A DNA stretch of 64,000 nt from JAEUNJ01 sp052035955 (GCA_052035955.1 JBPOHD010000005.1:1-64000), one strand, 5' to 3'; positions 54,016 through 62,910 are shown, numbered from the stretch's first letter. A program made the numbers and translations. The notes: generated by a model not told the origin, from the letters alone.

Positions 54016-55184
54016 CGGGCGAGGCTTTCGACGACCCGGACGCGCTCGCCGCCCTTGAGGTCGGCCGCCGCGTGGTGGACGACCGCGTCCCCGGCCCGCA
54101 GGCCCTCGAGGATTTGTGTCTGCCCCTCCAGGGAGCGCAGGCCGGTGCGCACCGGGACGAATTCCGCGCGCCCATCGGCGAGGCGGAAGACGCCCGTCTG
54201 CCCGCCCTGGCGGCGCAGGGCCGCGGTCGGCACGAGCAGCGCGTCGGCGGCGCCGGGCAGGGTGACGGTCACCTCCGCCAGTTCGCCCGGCGAAAGGCCT
54301 TCCACCGCCTGGGCGAAGGCCACGTCGATGATCCGCTCCTCGGTCACGCTGTCGCTCGCCACCTCGATGCGGGCAATGCGGCCGGGAGCGGGCGCGCCCG
54401 GCCGCGAGCGCAGCAGGACGCTGGCCGGCTGGCCGACCGCCAGGCCGGCGGCGCGGCCCTGGTCGATGCGGGTGCGGACCCAGAGGCTGGCCGGGTCGAT
54501 GAGCTTCAGCACCGCCTGGCCGGCCACCACCGTCGAGCCGGGCTCGGCGTCCCGCGACTGGACGACGCCATCGACCGGGCTGAGCAGCCGGTACTGGGCC
54601 CGCTGCTTGCCGATGCCGGCGCGCTCCGACTGCAGGCGCGCCTGGTCGCGGCGGGCGGCGGCCAGGCCGGCCTCGGCGGCTTCCAGGCCGGCCCTGGCCG
54701 CATTGGCCTCGTGCTGCTTGGCGTCGGCGGCCTCCTGGCTGACGAAATTCTTCTGCCGCAGGTCGCCGAAGCGGGCGGCGCTGGCCGCCGCCACCTCGGC
54801 CCGGCTGCGGGCTTCCCGGACCTGGGCCGCCGCCGCTTCGGCGGCGCTGGCGGCGCGGGCCTGGGCGCTGGCGGCGCTGGCGACGCGCTCGTCCAGATCC
54901 ACCGGATCCATCTCGGCCAGCAGCTGTCCCGCGCGCACCGCATCGCCCTGGTCCACATGGACGCGCGCCACCCGGCTGGCCAGGGTGGGGCCGACGGCGA
55001 AGCTGCGCCGGGCCTCCACCGTCCCGATGCCGAAGACCTTGGGCACCAGTTCGCCGCTGCGGACGCTGGCCGCGGTCACCTGCGGGCCGGCAGGCGGGCC
55101 GTGGCGCAGGAACAGGATCGCGAGGACGGCGAGCAGGGCGAGCGGCAGGGCGACGGTCAGCAGGAGGCGCAAGGGACGTTTCAT
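54012..55184 (-). CDS. Periplasmic adaptor (membrane fusion protein) of ABC exporter
   Basis: A 390-residue protein anchored by an N-terminal helix (~5-26). A lipoyl half (VEARRSFAVGPTLASRVARV, DQGDAVRAGQLLAEMDPVDL), a long Ala-rich coiled-coil hairpin (~95-195), the second lipoyl half (LLSPVDGVVQSRDAEPGSTV) and beta-barrel and membrane-proximal domains follow. It is of the HlyD/RND adaptor class and pairs with the FtsX-type permease next door. Its ATG overlaps the tetR stop by 4 bases. Confidence 0.9.
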   Translation of the reverse strand: MKRPLRLLLTVALPLALLAVLAILFLRHGPPAGPQVTAASVRSGELVPKVFGIGTVEARRSFAVGPTLASRVARVHVDQGDAVRAGQLLAEMDPVDLDERVASAASAQARAASAAEAAAAQVREARSRAEVAAASAARFGDLRQKNFVSQEAADAKQHEANAARAGLEAAEAGLAAARRDQARLQSERAGIGKQRAQYRLLSPVDGVVQSRDAEPGSTVVAGQAVLKLIDPASLWVRTRIDQGRAAGLAVGQPASVLLRSRPGAPAPGRIARIEVASDSVTEERIIDVAFAQAVEGLSPGELAEVTVTLPGAADALLVPTAALRRQGGQTGVFRLADGRAEFVPVRTGLRSLEGQTQILEGLRAGDAVVHHAAADLKGGERVRVVESLAR

Positions 55185-55792
55185 GGCCGGACTCCGAGGG
55201 CGCGAAGGTAGAGGCGGAATACCCCGGCGGCCCGGGATTCGAGTTGGGCGGGGCCGTCGGCGATGGCCGCTTGCATGACCAGGCCCTGCACCATGCCGAC
55301 GTAGAGGACCGCGGCGGATTGCAGATCGACCTGCCGGTCGATCTGGCCCGTCGCCTGGGCGGCCTTCAGGCTCTGCATCACACGTTTGCGGTAGGCCTCC
55401 AGGATGGCCCTGACCTCGGCCCGCAAGGGCGACTCGGCCGGCCGCTGCAATTCGTGGAAGATGAGCCGTGGCACGGCGGGCCGCTCGGCGACGAAGCGGA
55501 TGTGCGCCATGAACATGGCCTCCAGCCTTTCCAGGGGAGCGTCGATGCCTTCGGTGGCTTCATCGAGGACGGCCAGGAAGCGTTCCCGGACCCAGGCGAT
55601 GGTGGCGGCCTGGATTTCGTCCTTGCTGGCGAAATGGCGGAACAGGCCGCCCTGGGTGATGCCTATCTCGTCGGCGATGGCCTGGGTGGTGATGCCGTCA
55701 GGGCTCGCGTAGCAGGCCAGGCGCAGGACCGCCTCGACGATTTCCTGCCGCCGCTGCGCGGTGCTGGCCCGGGGGGTGGGTGTTGCGACCAT
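55181..55792 (-). CDS. TetR-family repressor of the exporter operon
   Basis: A 203-residue regulator with an N-terminal helix-turn-helix (RRQEIVEAVLRLACY, ITTQAIADEIGITQGGLFRHF) and an all-helical ligand domain with the TetR_C-type segment FHELQRPAESPLRAEV. I chose the ATG at 55792 (MVATPTPR). The longer form from 55822 would place a palindromic operator inside the coding region. First gene of the five-gene minus-strand operon and its probable repressor. Confidence 0.88.
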   Translation of the reverse strand: MVATPTPRASTAQRRQEIVEAVLRLACYASPDGITTQAIADEIGITQGGLFRHFASKDEIQAATIAWVRERFLAVLDEATEGIDAPLERLEAMFMAHIRFVAERPAVPRLIFHELQRPAESPLRAEVRAILEAYRKRVMQSLKAAQATGQIDRQVDLQSAAVLYVGMVQGLVMQAAIADGPAQLESRAAGVFRLYLRALGVRP

Positions 55793-55802
55793 CGGTGTTG
55801 GT

Positions 55803-55818
55803 AAGTAATTAAATACTT
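55803..55818. promoter_or_regulatory. Probable TetR operator
   Basis: AAGTAATTAAATACTT is an inverted repeat (AAGTA-N6-TACTT) in an unusually AT-rich patch 11 bases upstream of the tetR start. Size and location fit autoregulation of the operon. Confidence 0.55.
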
Positions 55819-56007
55819 GCATTGTAGGCGTCCATCCGGTTGAGTCAAGCTCGAATGGCGTTCAGCCGGCAGGCCGGCGCGAAAGGCGACCGTCGCGGTC
55901 GCCGCCGGCAGGCTGCCCGAGACCTGCGACACGGGGGCGGCAGGGTAGTCAGCGTCGGCGGGCTCGGCGGGACGGGTATCACGCCATGCCCGCCGATCCG
56001 GAACCCG

Positions 56008-56433
56008 TTAAACCGGTTGCAATTCCTCGAGGGCGTCCTCCGGCCGCAGGATGCGGAATCTCCCCTCGAGGCGCCGCCGCCGGGAGACCCTCAACAGAGC
56101 CTTGTCCGAGGTGACCAGCCAATCCGCCCGCCCGTCCCGGGCGAGTTCGAGAAACTTCTGGTCGTCGGGATCCCTGCAAAGGGGCAGGGGGGCAGGGGCC
56201 GGGGCCGCTCCGGTCACCCATTCGGCCAGCGAAAGGAACTCGGACAGGATGTCCTGCTGTCGTCCTTCGTCCAGGGAGAAAAGCGGGTAGCGAAGGACCC
56301 GGCGGAATTCGCCGTGGCAGGCGGGGCTGGTCAGGACCCGCCAGCGGCCGGTGTCCAGCGCCGATCGAAAGGACGAGAAACGGCTGTCCCGAAACACCCA
56401 GAGCGACAGCAGGACGTTGGTATCCAGGACCAC
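56008..56433 (-). CDS. PIN-domain protein (putative RNase toxin-like)
   Basis: A 141-residue PIN domain: VVLDTNVLLSLWVF with the first acidic residue, a central Glu (ACHGEFRRVLRYP), then CRDPDDQKFLELA with paired Asp and WLVTSDKALL with the last Asp. These acidic residues form the metal site of PilT/VapC-type nucleases. The GTG at 56433 gives the usual family length; a TTG at 56475 is an alternative. No antitoxin-like gene is adjacent, so it may be an orphan or a housekeeping nuclease. Confidence 0.78.
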   Translation of the reverse strand: MVLDTNVLLSLWVFRDSRFSSFRSALDTGRWRVLTSPACHGEFRRVLRYPLFSLDEGRQQDILSEFLSLAEWVTGAAPAPAPLPLCRDPDDQKFLELARDGRADWLVTSDKALLRVSRRRRLEGRFRILRPEDALEELQPV

Positions 56434-56488
56434 CCTGAGCGCTTGCCTCTCGGTACCGGGGCCCGCTGCGTGCAACGGAGCCTGTCCG

Positions 56489-57100
56489 CTAACGCCAGAC
56501 CTCCCGGCAGTTTGCGATCTCCGTGTCGGTCATGACGGGCTTGACCACGCAGGACCGCTCCCTGGCGAGGCGGAGCTTTTCGTCCTCCTTTGCCTTCTGC
56601 TCGCGGGCCAGGCGCCGTTCCTCGGCCTGGCGCGCCTTCTCCTGGCGGGCGCTCTCGGACTCCACGCTGGCGGCCTTCAGGTCGATCTCGGCGCGTTGCC
56701 TTTCGCGCTCGGCCTTGAGCTTATCCATGGCCGCCTTGGCCTGCTGTTCCTCTGCCGCCTGCTTCTCTGCCCGCCGCCGCCGTTCCTCCGGCGACAGGGC
56801 GAGGGCCCCGGCATCGCCGGCTGCAGCGGCGGCGCCCACGCCCGCGGCGACTCCCACCGCAGCGGCGGTTCCGGTCTGCCCGGAGCCGCTGGACGAACTG
56901 CTGCCGCTACGGATGGAAACGCCGGGCGCCCGCAAACCGCCGCTTTCCTGGGCCTCCGTCCGGGGCGGCGCCGATTCGGTCTTGCCGGCGGATCTGGGGG
57001 CTGACGAGGAGCGGGCTCCCACGCGCTTTGCATGGCCGTCGCCGGGAACCAAGGCCAGGCCTATCGCCAGCATCATGGAAAGGACAAGGTATGAGCGCAC
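56489..57100 (-). CDS. Secreted coiled-coil protein of unknown function (paralog A)
   Basis: A 203-residue protein with a signal peptide (~1-24, ending GHA), a Ser/Gly/Ala-rich disordered part and a highly charged Arg/Glu/Lys helix (~105-180, coiled-coil-like). It ends in a compact motif, CVVKPVMTDTEIANCREVWR, with two Cys spaced like a disulfide or metal pair. The same ending occurs in the neighbouring gene at 57235. GTG start with GGAGG upstream. Family not recognised. Confidence 0.7.
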   Translation of the reverse strand: MRSYLVLSMMLAIGLALVPGDGHAKRVGARSSSAPRSAGKTESAPPRTEAQESGGLRAPGVSIRSGSSSSSGSGQTGTAAAVGVAAGVGAAAAAGDAGALALSPEERRRRAEKQAAEEQQAKAAMDKLKAERERQRAEIDLKAASVESESARQEKARQAEERRLAREQKAKEDEKLRLARERSCVVKPVMTDTEIANCREVWR

Positions 57101-57234
57101 TTAAGCCTCCTGGATCGAATGGATGGATCTGGGTTCGGCAACGGGGGGAAACCTCGCATGCCCGGCGGAATTATCGAAGATTTGCCGGAAACGCGCATGG
57201 GACGCGCCTGATCCGCCGATCGTCCGGCTCCGCC

Positions 57235-57627
57235 CTAACGCCCGGCCTCCCTGCATCGGGCGATTTCGGCGTCCGTCATCACGGGTTTGACGAGACAGGA
57301 TTTCGAACGGGCCAGCCACCGGCCCTCCTCCTCCCGGGCCCGGCGTTCGCGGGAGATGCGGCGGGCCTCGGCCTGCCTCGCCTCTTCCTCGCGGACCTTC
57401 TCGGCCTCCGTCCGGGCCACGCTCCTGGCATCGTCGACGGGCACCGGTGCCGCGGATCGCTTTCCGTCCCCGGTGCCGGGGCGGGACGAGCGTGCCGACG
57501 CCTTGGCCGGCGGACGAGCGCCCCCGGCCAAGGCGCCGGCGGCGGCATCCGGGTCGGCCGCCAGGGCGGCCAAGGGGACGGTGGCCAAGGCCGCCAATGC
57601 GGCCGCCAGAAGTGCAGTCAGGCGCAC
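57235..57627 (-). CDS. Secreted coiled-coil protein of unknown function (paralog B)
   Basis: A 130-residue relative of the gene at 56489. It has a signal peptide (~1-23, ending ALAA), a short Ala/Pro/Ser-rich spacer, a charged Arg/Glu helix (~75-108) and the C-terminal motif CLVKPVMTDAEIARCREAGR. The GTG at 57627 is chosen because the signal peptide starts there; the frame is open further upstream. The two genes are separated by 134 bases with no evident gene and probably arose by duplication. Function unknown. Confidence 0.65.
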   Translation of the reverse strand: MRLTALLAAALAALATVPLAALAADPDAAAGALAGGARPPAKASARSSRPGTGDGKRSAAPVPVDDARSVARTEAEKVREEEARQAEARRISRERRAREEEGRWLARSKSCLVKPVMTDAEIARCREAGR

Positions 57628-57694
57628 GACCTGCCCGGCTCGGGGCGAAGGCGGCCGGCGGTGAAGGTTTCGACTTCCCGCCGGCACACCAGGC

Positions 57695-59515
57695 TCAGGC
57701 CTTCTTCTTCTGCGTGTCGAGGCGGAACTTGACGAAGGAACCGGGCGCGTCCTCGAGCGCCTTGAGCTTGCCCTTGGCGGGATCCCGCGCCGGCACCATG
57801 CTGTCGTCGTGGCCCGTGATCCAGGCCTGCCAGTCGGTCCACCAGGAGCCCTCGTTCTGCTCGGCACCGGAGAGCCACTCGTCGGGCGTCGCCGGCAGAT
57901 CCTTGGCCGGATTGGTCCAGAAGCCGTACTTGTTCGCGGAGGGAGGATTGACGATGCCGGCGATGTGGCCGGACCCGCCAAGCACGAAGCGGATCGGACC
58001 GCCGAGGGCCGTGGCGCCCAGGTAGGTGCCCTTCCAGGGAGCGATGTGGTCCTCCATGGTGGAGATGAAGTAGCAGGGCGTCTTCACCGAGGACAGGTCG
58101 ATCGGCACACCGGCCAGGGTGATCGCGCCGGGGACCCGCAGCAGGTTCTTCATGTACATGTTGCGCAGGTAGAAGCTGTGCATCTTGTAAGGCATGCGGG
58201 TGGAATCGGAATTCCAGAACAGCAGGTCGAAGGGGAAGGGTTCCTTGCCCATCAGGTAGTTGTTCACCACGAAGGACCAGATGAGGTCGTTGGAGCGCAG
58301 CATGTTGAAGGTGCCGGCCATCTCCGAGCCCTCCATGTAGCCGCGCTCGGACATCTTCTTCTCCAGGTAGGCGACCTGGGTCTCGTCGATGAAGGTGCCC
58401 AGTTCGCCGGGCACCGAGAAGTCGAGCAGGGCGACGAAGAAGGTGGCCGTGGCGACGCGCTTGTCCTTCTTGGCCGCCATGTAGGCCATGGTGGAGCCGA
58501 GCAGGGTGCCGCCCAGGCAGTAGCCGATCAGGTTCATGTCCTTCTCGCCGGTCTGCTCCTGGACCTTGTCCATGGCGGTCAGGGCGCCTTCGGTCATGTA
58601 GTCGTCGAATTCCTTCTGGGCCAGCTTGTGGTCCGGATTGACCCAGGAGATGCAGAACACCGTGTGGCCCTGGTCGGTGGCCCACTTGATGAAGGAGTTG
58701 CTCTGCTTGAGGTCGAGGATGTAGAACTTGTTGATCCAGGGCGGGATGATCAGCAGCGGGCGCTTGTACTGCTGCTTGGTGGTCGGGTTGAACTGCAGCA
58801 GCTGCATCATCTCGTTCTGGAAGACGACCTTCCCAGGCGTGGCGCCGACGTTCTTGCCCAGTTCGAAGGCCGTCGGGTCGGTCATCTTGACCCGCAGCTG
58901 GCCGCCGCCCTCCTCGATGTCGCGGAGCAGGTTGTTGAAGCCCTTGAGCAGGTTCTGGCCGTGGGTCTTCACCGTCTCGCGCAGGACCTCGGGATTGGTC
59001 GCCGCGAAGTTGGTCGGCGCGAAGGCGTCGATGAACTGGCGGGTGAAGAAGTTCACCTTCTTGCGCGAATTGTCGGTCAGGCCCTCGACGTTGCTGACGC
59101 TGTCATGGACGTGGCGGGCAGTGATGAGGTAGCTCTGCTTGATGAAATCGAACAGGAAGTGCTCCTCCCACTGGGCATCCTTGAACCGGTTGTCGCCCTT
59201 CTTCGGGGCGGCCACCGGCGGCGCCTGCATGCCCATGAAGCGCAGCATCGAATGCTGCCAGAGGGAGAAGTAGTCCCAGACCAGGTTCATCTGGGCCTGG
59301 GCCAGCTTGTAGGGATTGGCGAGCATCTTGGCCATCATGTCCATGAACGCCTGGGCGATGCCCAGCTCGTCGGAAGGCGCCTTGACGCCGTGCTTCATCT
59401 GGCGCTGCATGTGGTCGGAAATCAGCTTCGAGGCCCGCTGGGCCACCTCGGCGTAGGTCTTTGCGATTTCCTTCGGATCGGGCAATGCGTTCTTGGCTTC
59501 CTCGGTCTGCGACAT
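57695..59515 (-). CDS. phaC: Class I polyhydroxyalkanoate synthase
   Basis: A 606-residue enzyme that polymerises (R)-3-hydroxyacyl-CoA into PHA on the granule surface. The alpha/beta-hydrolase core has PPWINKFYILDLKQSNSFIK, SWVNPD and the lipase-like box GYCLGG, whose Cys (~331) is the nucleophile. The later Asp and His segments are EDHIAPWKGTYLG and GSGHIAGIVNPP. Length and the N-terminal helical domain fit class I enzymes. It lies 22 bases after the MBL-fold gene on the same strand. No phaA/phaB/phasin gene is in the window. Confidence 0.95.
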   Translation of the reverse strand: MSQTEEAKNALPDPKEIAKTYAEVAQRASKLISDHMQRQMKHGVKAPSDELGIAQAFMDMMAKMLANPYKLAQAQMNLVWDYFSLWQHSMLRFMGMQAPPVAAPKKGDNRFKDAQWEEHFLFDFIKQSYLITARHVHDSVSNVEGLTDNSRKKVNFFTRQFIDAFAPTNFAATNPEVLRETVKTHGQNLLKGFNNLLRDIEEGGGQLRVKMTDPTAFELGKNVGATPGKVVFQNEMMQLLQFNPTTKQQYKRPLLIIPPWINKFYILDLKQSNSFIKWATDQGHTVFCISWVNPDHKLAQKEFDDYMTEGALTAMDKVQEQTGEKDMNLIGYCLGGTLLGSTMAYMAAKKDKRVATATFFVALLDFSVPGELGTFIDETQVAYLEKKMSERGYMEGSEMAGTFNMLRSNDLIWSFVVNNYLMGKEPFPFDLLFWNSDSTRMPYKMHSFYLRNMYMKNLLRVPGAITLAGVPIDLSSVKTPCYFISTMEDHIAPWKGTYLGATALGGPIRFVLGGSGHIAGIVNPPSANKYGFWTNPAKDLPATPDEWLSGAEQNEGSWWTDWQAWITGHDDSMVPARDPAKGKLKALEDAPGSFVKFRLDTQKKKA

Positions 59516-59537
59516 GGGAGACTCCTTGTTCGTGGTT

Positions 59538-60554
59538 TCAGCGCTGGACTGCGTAGCGGTGGATGCCGTTCTCGGTCACGCAACTGAGACGTTGCGCGTG
59601 TTCTAGGTATTTCAGATGGGCGATGGTCTCGCCCATGGCAAACATGGTCTGGTGGGCGTCTCCCCCCAGGTCCCGCTGGAACAGCACGGGAATCAGTTCG
59701 GCCGCCGTCTTCGGTTCCCCGCAGGCGGCCTCCAGGTCGGCGCATCGGGCCGCATGGTGCTCTTCGAGGGCGGCGACGCGGGCATGCAGGCCGCGGAAAG
59801 GCTTGCCGTGCGACGGCAGGACGAGGGTGTCGGCCGGCAGGTGCCTGAAGTGCTGCAGGGATTCCAGGAACAGCCCCAGGGGATTTCCGTCAGGGACCGA
59901 GGCGACGGCGCTGACGTTGGTGGAGATGCGCGGCAGCAGCATGTCGCCGGAAATCAGGATGCCCAGCTCGGCACAGTAGAGGCTCATGTGCTCCGGCGCA
60001 TGGCCGTGGCCCACCTGGGTGCGCCAACCGCGACCGCCGATGACGATCGTTTCGCCGTCGAAGAGCCGGCGGTAGGTCGGCGGCACCGCCGGTACGCCCT
60101 TGCCGTAGGAATTGCCGCGCACCGCCAGGGCCTCCAGGCGCTTGTCGTCCAGCCCGTGGCCCTGGTAGAAACGCAGCATGGCCGGAATCGAATAGCTGGC
60201 GACCTGGTGGCGGATCATCTGGGAGGTCGTGTATTCCCCCTGACTGATCCAGAGGGGCGCCCCGGTGTGCTCCTCCAGCCAGGCGGCCAGGCCGAGGTGA
60301 TCGGGGTGGCAGTGGGTGACGATGATCCGCGACAGCGGATGGCCGGGAAGCAGCTTGCGCCAGGACTCCTGAAGGCTGTCCATGGCGATGCCGGTATCGA
60401 CGGCGGTCCAGGTCGGGCCGTCGGCCAGGAGCCAGAGATTGACGTGATCGAGGGCGAAGGGCAAGGGCATGCGTACCCAGCGCACGCCGGGGACGATTTC
60501 CTCGCTGCTGCCCGCTTCCGGGAGCCGCTCGTAGGGATACTCGATCGTGTCCAT
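59538..60554 (-). CDS. MBL-fold metallo-hydrolase
   Basis: A 338-residue enzyme with the zinc motif THCHPDHLG (HxHxDH), a second His in GHGHAPEHMSLYC, the bridging Asp in ILISGDMLLP and a later His in LPSHGKPFRG. The C-terminal winged-helix-like part resembles LACTB2/hydroxyacylglutathione hydrolase relatives. Substrate is unclear; a thioester or lactone is typical. It precedes phaC and diverges from the MerR-type regulator across a ~170-bp gap in which I see no other gene. Confidence 0.87.
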   Translation of the reverse strand: MDTIEYPYERLPEAGSSEEIVPGVRWVRMPLPFALDHVNLWLLADGPTWTAVDTGIAMDSLQESWRKLLPGHPLSRIIVTHCHPDHLGLAAWLEEHTGAPLWISQGEYTTSQMIRHQVASYSIPAMLRFYQGHGLDDKRLEALAVRGNSYGKGVPAVPPTYRRLFDGETIVIGGRGWRTQVGHGHAPEHMSLYCAELGILISGDMLLPRISTNVSAVASVPDGNPLGLFLESLQHFRHLPADTLVLPSHGKPFRGLHARVAALEEHHAARCADLEAACGEPKTAAELIPVLFQRDLGGDAHQTMFAMGETIAHLKYLEHAQRLSCVTENGIHRYAVQR

Positions 60555-60721
60555 GGGCTGCCCGGGCGCGTTGCCCCGGCCTTTGAAATCCGATTAAACT
60601 GCGAGGGATTCTTCGCCGCCCCCGGCCCTGCCCGAGTCCCGGGCCGGAGCCTGGATCGGGCGTTTCTCTCTTTTTTTGCGGCGAAGCAGCATTCTATCCG
60701 ATTTCACCGGGCCGACGCGGC

Positions 60722-61138
60722 ATGAGCCAGGAACCCACCTTCACCATCACCGAGCTGTCCCGGGAGTTCGGCATCACCCCCCGTGCCATAAGGTTTTACG
60801 AGGACCAGGGCCTCGTCTTCCCGAGCCGCGAGGGAATGCAGCGCATCTACAGCAAGCGCGACCGGACCCGCCTGAAGCTCGCCCTGCGCGGCAAGCGCCT
60901 GGGATTCTCGATCGCCGAGATCCGCGAACTGATCGACATGTACGACCAGGCCACCGACCAGAGTCCCCAGCTGATCAAGTTCCTGAACGGGCTCGCCAAG
61001 CGGCGCGCCGCCCTGGAGCAGCAGCGCGAGGACATCGAGGCCGTGTTGGCCGAGATCAGCAACGCCGAGCGCCAGTGCCGGGAGATCCTGGACGGCAGGA
61101 AGGCATCCGGCGGCGGCCGTTCGCGGCGGGCCGCCTAG
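60722..61138 (+). CDS. liuR: MerR-family regulator, LiuR-like
   Basis: A 138-residue regulator with the MerR winged helix (FTITELSREFGITPRAIRFY, then RDRTRLKLALRGKRLGFSIA) and a C-terminal dimer coiled coil, but no metal-binding Cys pair. LiuR proteins control branched-chain amino acid degradation. The adjacent perfect palindrome TTGACGTTTACGTAAACGTCAA and the isovaleryl-CoA dehydrogenase two genes down support this assignment. Confidence 0.85.
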   Translation: MSQEPTFTITELSREFGITPRAIRFYEDQGLVFPSREGMQRIYSKRDRTRLKLALRGKRLGFSIAEIRELIDMYDQATDQSPQLIKFLNGLAKRRAALEQQREDIEAVLAEISNAERQCREILDGRKASGGGRSRRAA

Positions 61139-61160
61139 TTTCAGGACTAAACGAATCACC

Positions 61161-61190
61161 TTGACGTTTACGTAAACGTCAACATAAAAT
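61161..61190 (+). promoter_or_regulatory. LiuR-type operator overlapping a promoter
   Basis: A perfect 22-bp palindrome occupies 61161-61182. Its first six bases, TTGACG, serve as a -35, followed after 18 bases by TAAAAT (61185-61190). An operator filling the -35/-10 spacer is the hallmark of MerR-family control. It drives the thioesterase and dehydrogenase genes. Confidence 0.8.
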
Positions 61191-61225
61191 CCGCGCCACG
61201 AAAAACGCGGAAGACGGAGGAGCGC

Positions 61226-61711
61226 ATGGAGGTTCATGCCCGGCGGGCGACCCGCTTCGAACCCAGGGACCCGGACTGGGAGGCGAAAGTCCGCGACAGC
61301 TTCGCGCGCCAGAAGGTGATGGCCTTCATCGGCGGCCGCCTGACCGGACTGGCGCCCGGCTGGTGCGAGATCCGGCTGCCTTACCGCGAGGAACTGACCC
61401 AGCAGCACGGCTTCTTCCAGGCCGGCATCATCGGCGCCATCGTGGACAACGCCGGCGGCTACGCCGGTTTCACCCTGATGCCGCCAGACACCGCGGTGCT
61501 CACCGTCGAATACAAGCTCAACCTCCTCGCCCCCGGCGACGGCGACCTGCTGATCGCCACGGGCGAGGTGCTGAAGCCCGGCCGCAACCTCGTCATCACC
61601 CGCGGCGAGGTCCATGTCGAGAAGGGCGGCAGGACCACCCACTGCGCCTCGATGCAACAGACCCTCATGACCATGCACGGCAAATCTGACACGGAAGGAC
61701 TAGGAAAATGA
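61226..61711 (+). CDS. PaaI-family hotdog-fold thioesterase
   Basis: A 161-residue single hotdog-fold enzyme. The central helix segment QQHGFFQAGIIGAIVDNAGG carries the family's HGG-like turn and acidic residue. VEYKLNLLAPGDGDLL and CASMQQTLMTM follow. It hydrolyses acyl-CoA esters; its place in front of isovaleryl-CoA dehydrogenase suggests it clears stalled acyl-CoA of the leucine pathway. GGAGGAG precedes the ATG. The stop overlaps the next gene by 4 bases. Confidence 0.88.
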   Translation: MEVHARRATRFEPRDPDWEAKVRDSFARQKVMAFIGGRLTGLAPGWCEIRLPYREELTQQHGFFQAGIIGAIVDNAGGYAGFTLMPPDTAVLTVEYKLNLLAPGDGDLLIATGEVLKPGRNLVITRGEVHVEKGGRTTHCASMQQTLMTMHGKSDTEGLGK

Positions 61712-62877
61712 TGACCGGCCTGAATTTCCACCTCGGCGAGACCATCGACATGCTGCGCGATACGGTGCGCGCCTTCTCCGAGAAGGAGATCGCCCCCCGC
61801 GCCGCCCAGGTCGACCACGACAACCTCTTCCCGGCCGACCTGTGGAAGAAGTTCGGCGACCTGGGCGTCCTCGGCATGACCGTGCCCGAGGAGTACGGCG
61901 GCACCAACATGGGCTACCTGGCCCACATCGTCGCCATGGAGGAGATCTCCCGCGCCTCCGCGTCCGTCGGCCTGTCCTACGGCGCCCACTCCAACCTTTG
62001 CGTGAACCAGCTCCGCCGCAACGGCACCGAGGCGCAGAAGCAGAAGTACCTGACCAAGCTCGTTTCGGGGGAGCACGTCGGGGCGCTGGCCATGTCCGAG
62101 CCGAACGCCGGCTCCGATGTGGTCAGCATGAAGCTGCGCGCCGAGTTGCGCGGCGACCGCTACGTGCTCAACGGCTCGAAGATGTGGATCACCAACGGCG
62201 GCGACGCCGACACCCTGGTCGTCTACGCCAAGACCGACGGCGGCGCCGGCCCCCGCGGCATGACCGCCTTCATCGTCGAGAAGGGCTTCAAGGGATTCTC
62301 CAAGGGCTCCCACCTGGACAAGCTCGGCATGCGCGGATCCAACACCTACCCCCTGTTCTTCGACGACTGCGAAGTGCCCGCAGAGAACGTCCTGGGCGGC
62401 GAGGGCAACGGCGTCAAGGTGCTGATGAGCGGCCTCGATTACGAGCGCGCCGTCCTCTCCGGCGGGCCGCTGGGCATCATGGCCGCCTGCATGGATGCCG
62501 TGGTTCCCTACATCCACGACCGCAAGCAGTTCGGCCAGAGCATAGGCGAATTCCAGCTCATGCAGGGCAAGGTGGCGGACATGTATTCCACCTGGCAGGC
62601 CACCCGGGCCTACGTCTATGCCGTAGGCCGGGCCTGCGATTCCGCCGACCACTCGCGCACCCTGCGCAAGGATGCCGCCGGGGCCATCCTCTTCTCCGCC
62701 GAGAAGGCCACATGGATGGCCGGCGAGGCGATCCAGACCCTGGGCGGCAACGGCTACATCAACGAGTTCCCGACCGGTCGCCTGTGGCGCGACGCCAAGC
62801 TCTACGAGATCGGCGCCGGCACCTCGGAAATCCGCCGCATGCTGATCGGCCGCGAGCTGTTCAACGAGACGATGTGA
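61708..62877 (+). CDS. liuA: Isovaleryl-CoA dehydrogenase
   Basis: A 389-residue FAD flavoprotein that oxidises isovaleryl-CoA to 3-methylcrotonyl-CoA in leucine degradation. Seen: VPEEYGGTNMGYLAH, SYGAHSNLCVNQL, AMSEPNAGSDVVSM, KMWITNGGDADTLVVYAKTD, GMRGSNTYPLFFDDCEVP, LSGLDYERAVLSGGPLGI-type segment with the catalytic Glu (DYERAV), IQTLGGNGYINEFP and YEIGAGTSEIRRMLIGRELF. The catalytic Glu in this helix is the isovaleryl-CoA dehydrogenase position rather than the C-terminal position of most acyl-CoA dehydrogenases. The rest of the liu pathway is not in the window. Confidence 0.93.
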   Translation: MMTGLNFHLGETIDMLRDTVRAFSEKEIAPRAAQVDHDNLFPADLWKKFGDLGVLGMTVPEEYGGTNMGYLAHIVAMEEISRASASVGLSYGAHSNLCVNQLRRNGTEAQKQKYLTKLVSGEHVGALAMSEPNAGSDVVSMKLRAELRGDRYVLNGSKMWITNGGDADTLVVYAKTDGGAGPRGMTAFIVEKGFKGFSKGSHLDKLGMRGSNTYPLFFDDCEVPAENVLGGEGNGVKVLMSGLDYERAVLSGGPLGIMAACMDAVVPYIHDRKQFGQSIGEFQLMQGKVADMYSTWQATRAYVYAVGRACDSADHSRTLRKDAAGAILFSAEKATWMAGEAIQTLGGNGYINEFPTGRLWRDAKLYEIGAGTSEIRRMLIGRELFNETM

Positions 62878-62910
62878 CGTGGCGAAGCGCTGTCCGTTTC
62901 CGCGAAAGAA

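Noticed and set aside
55793..55822. Longer TetR start at 55822
   Set aside because: It would place the AAGTA-N6-TACTT palindrome inside the coding sequence and adds residues before the usual N-terminus.
57628..57981. Longer N-terminus for the small secreted protein at 57235
   Set aside because: The upstream frame overlaps phaC antisense and has no protein-like pattern; the signal peptide starts at 57627.
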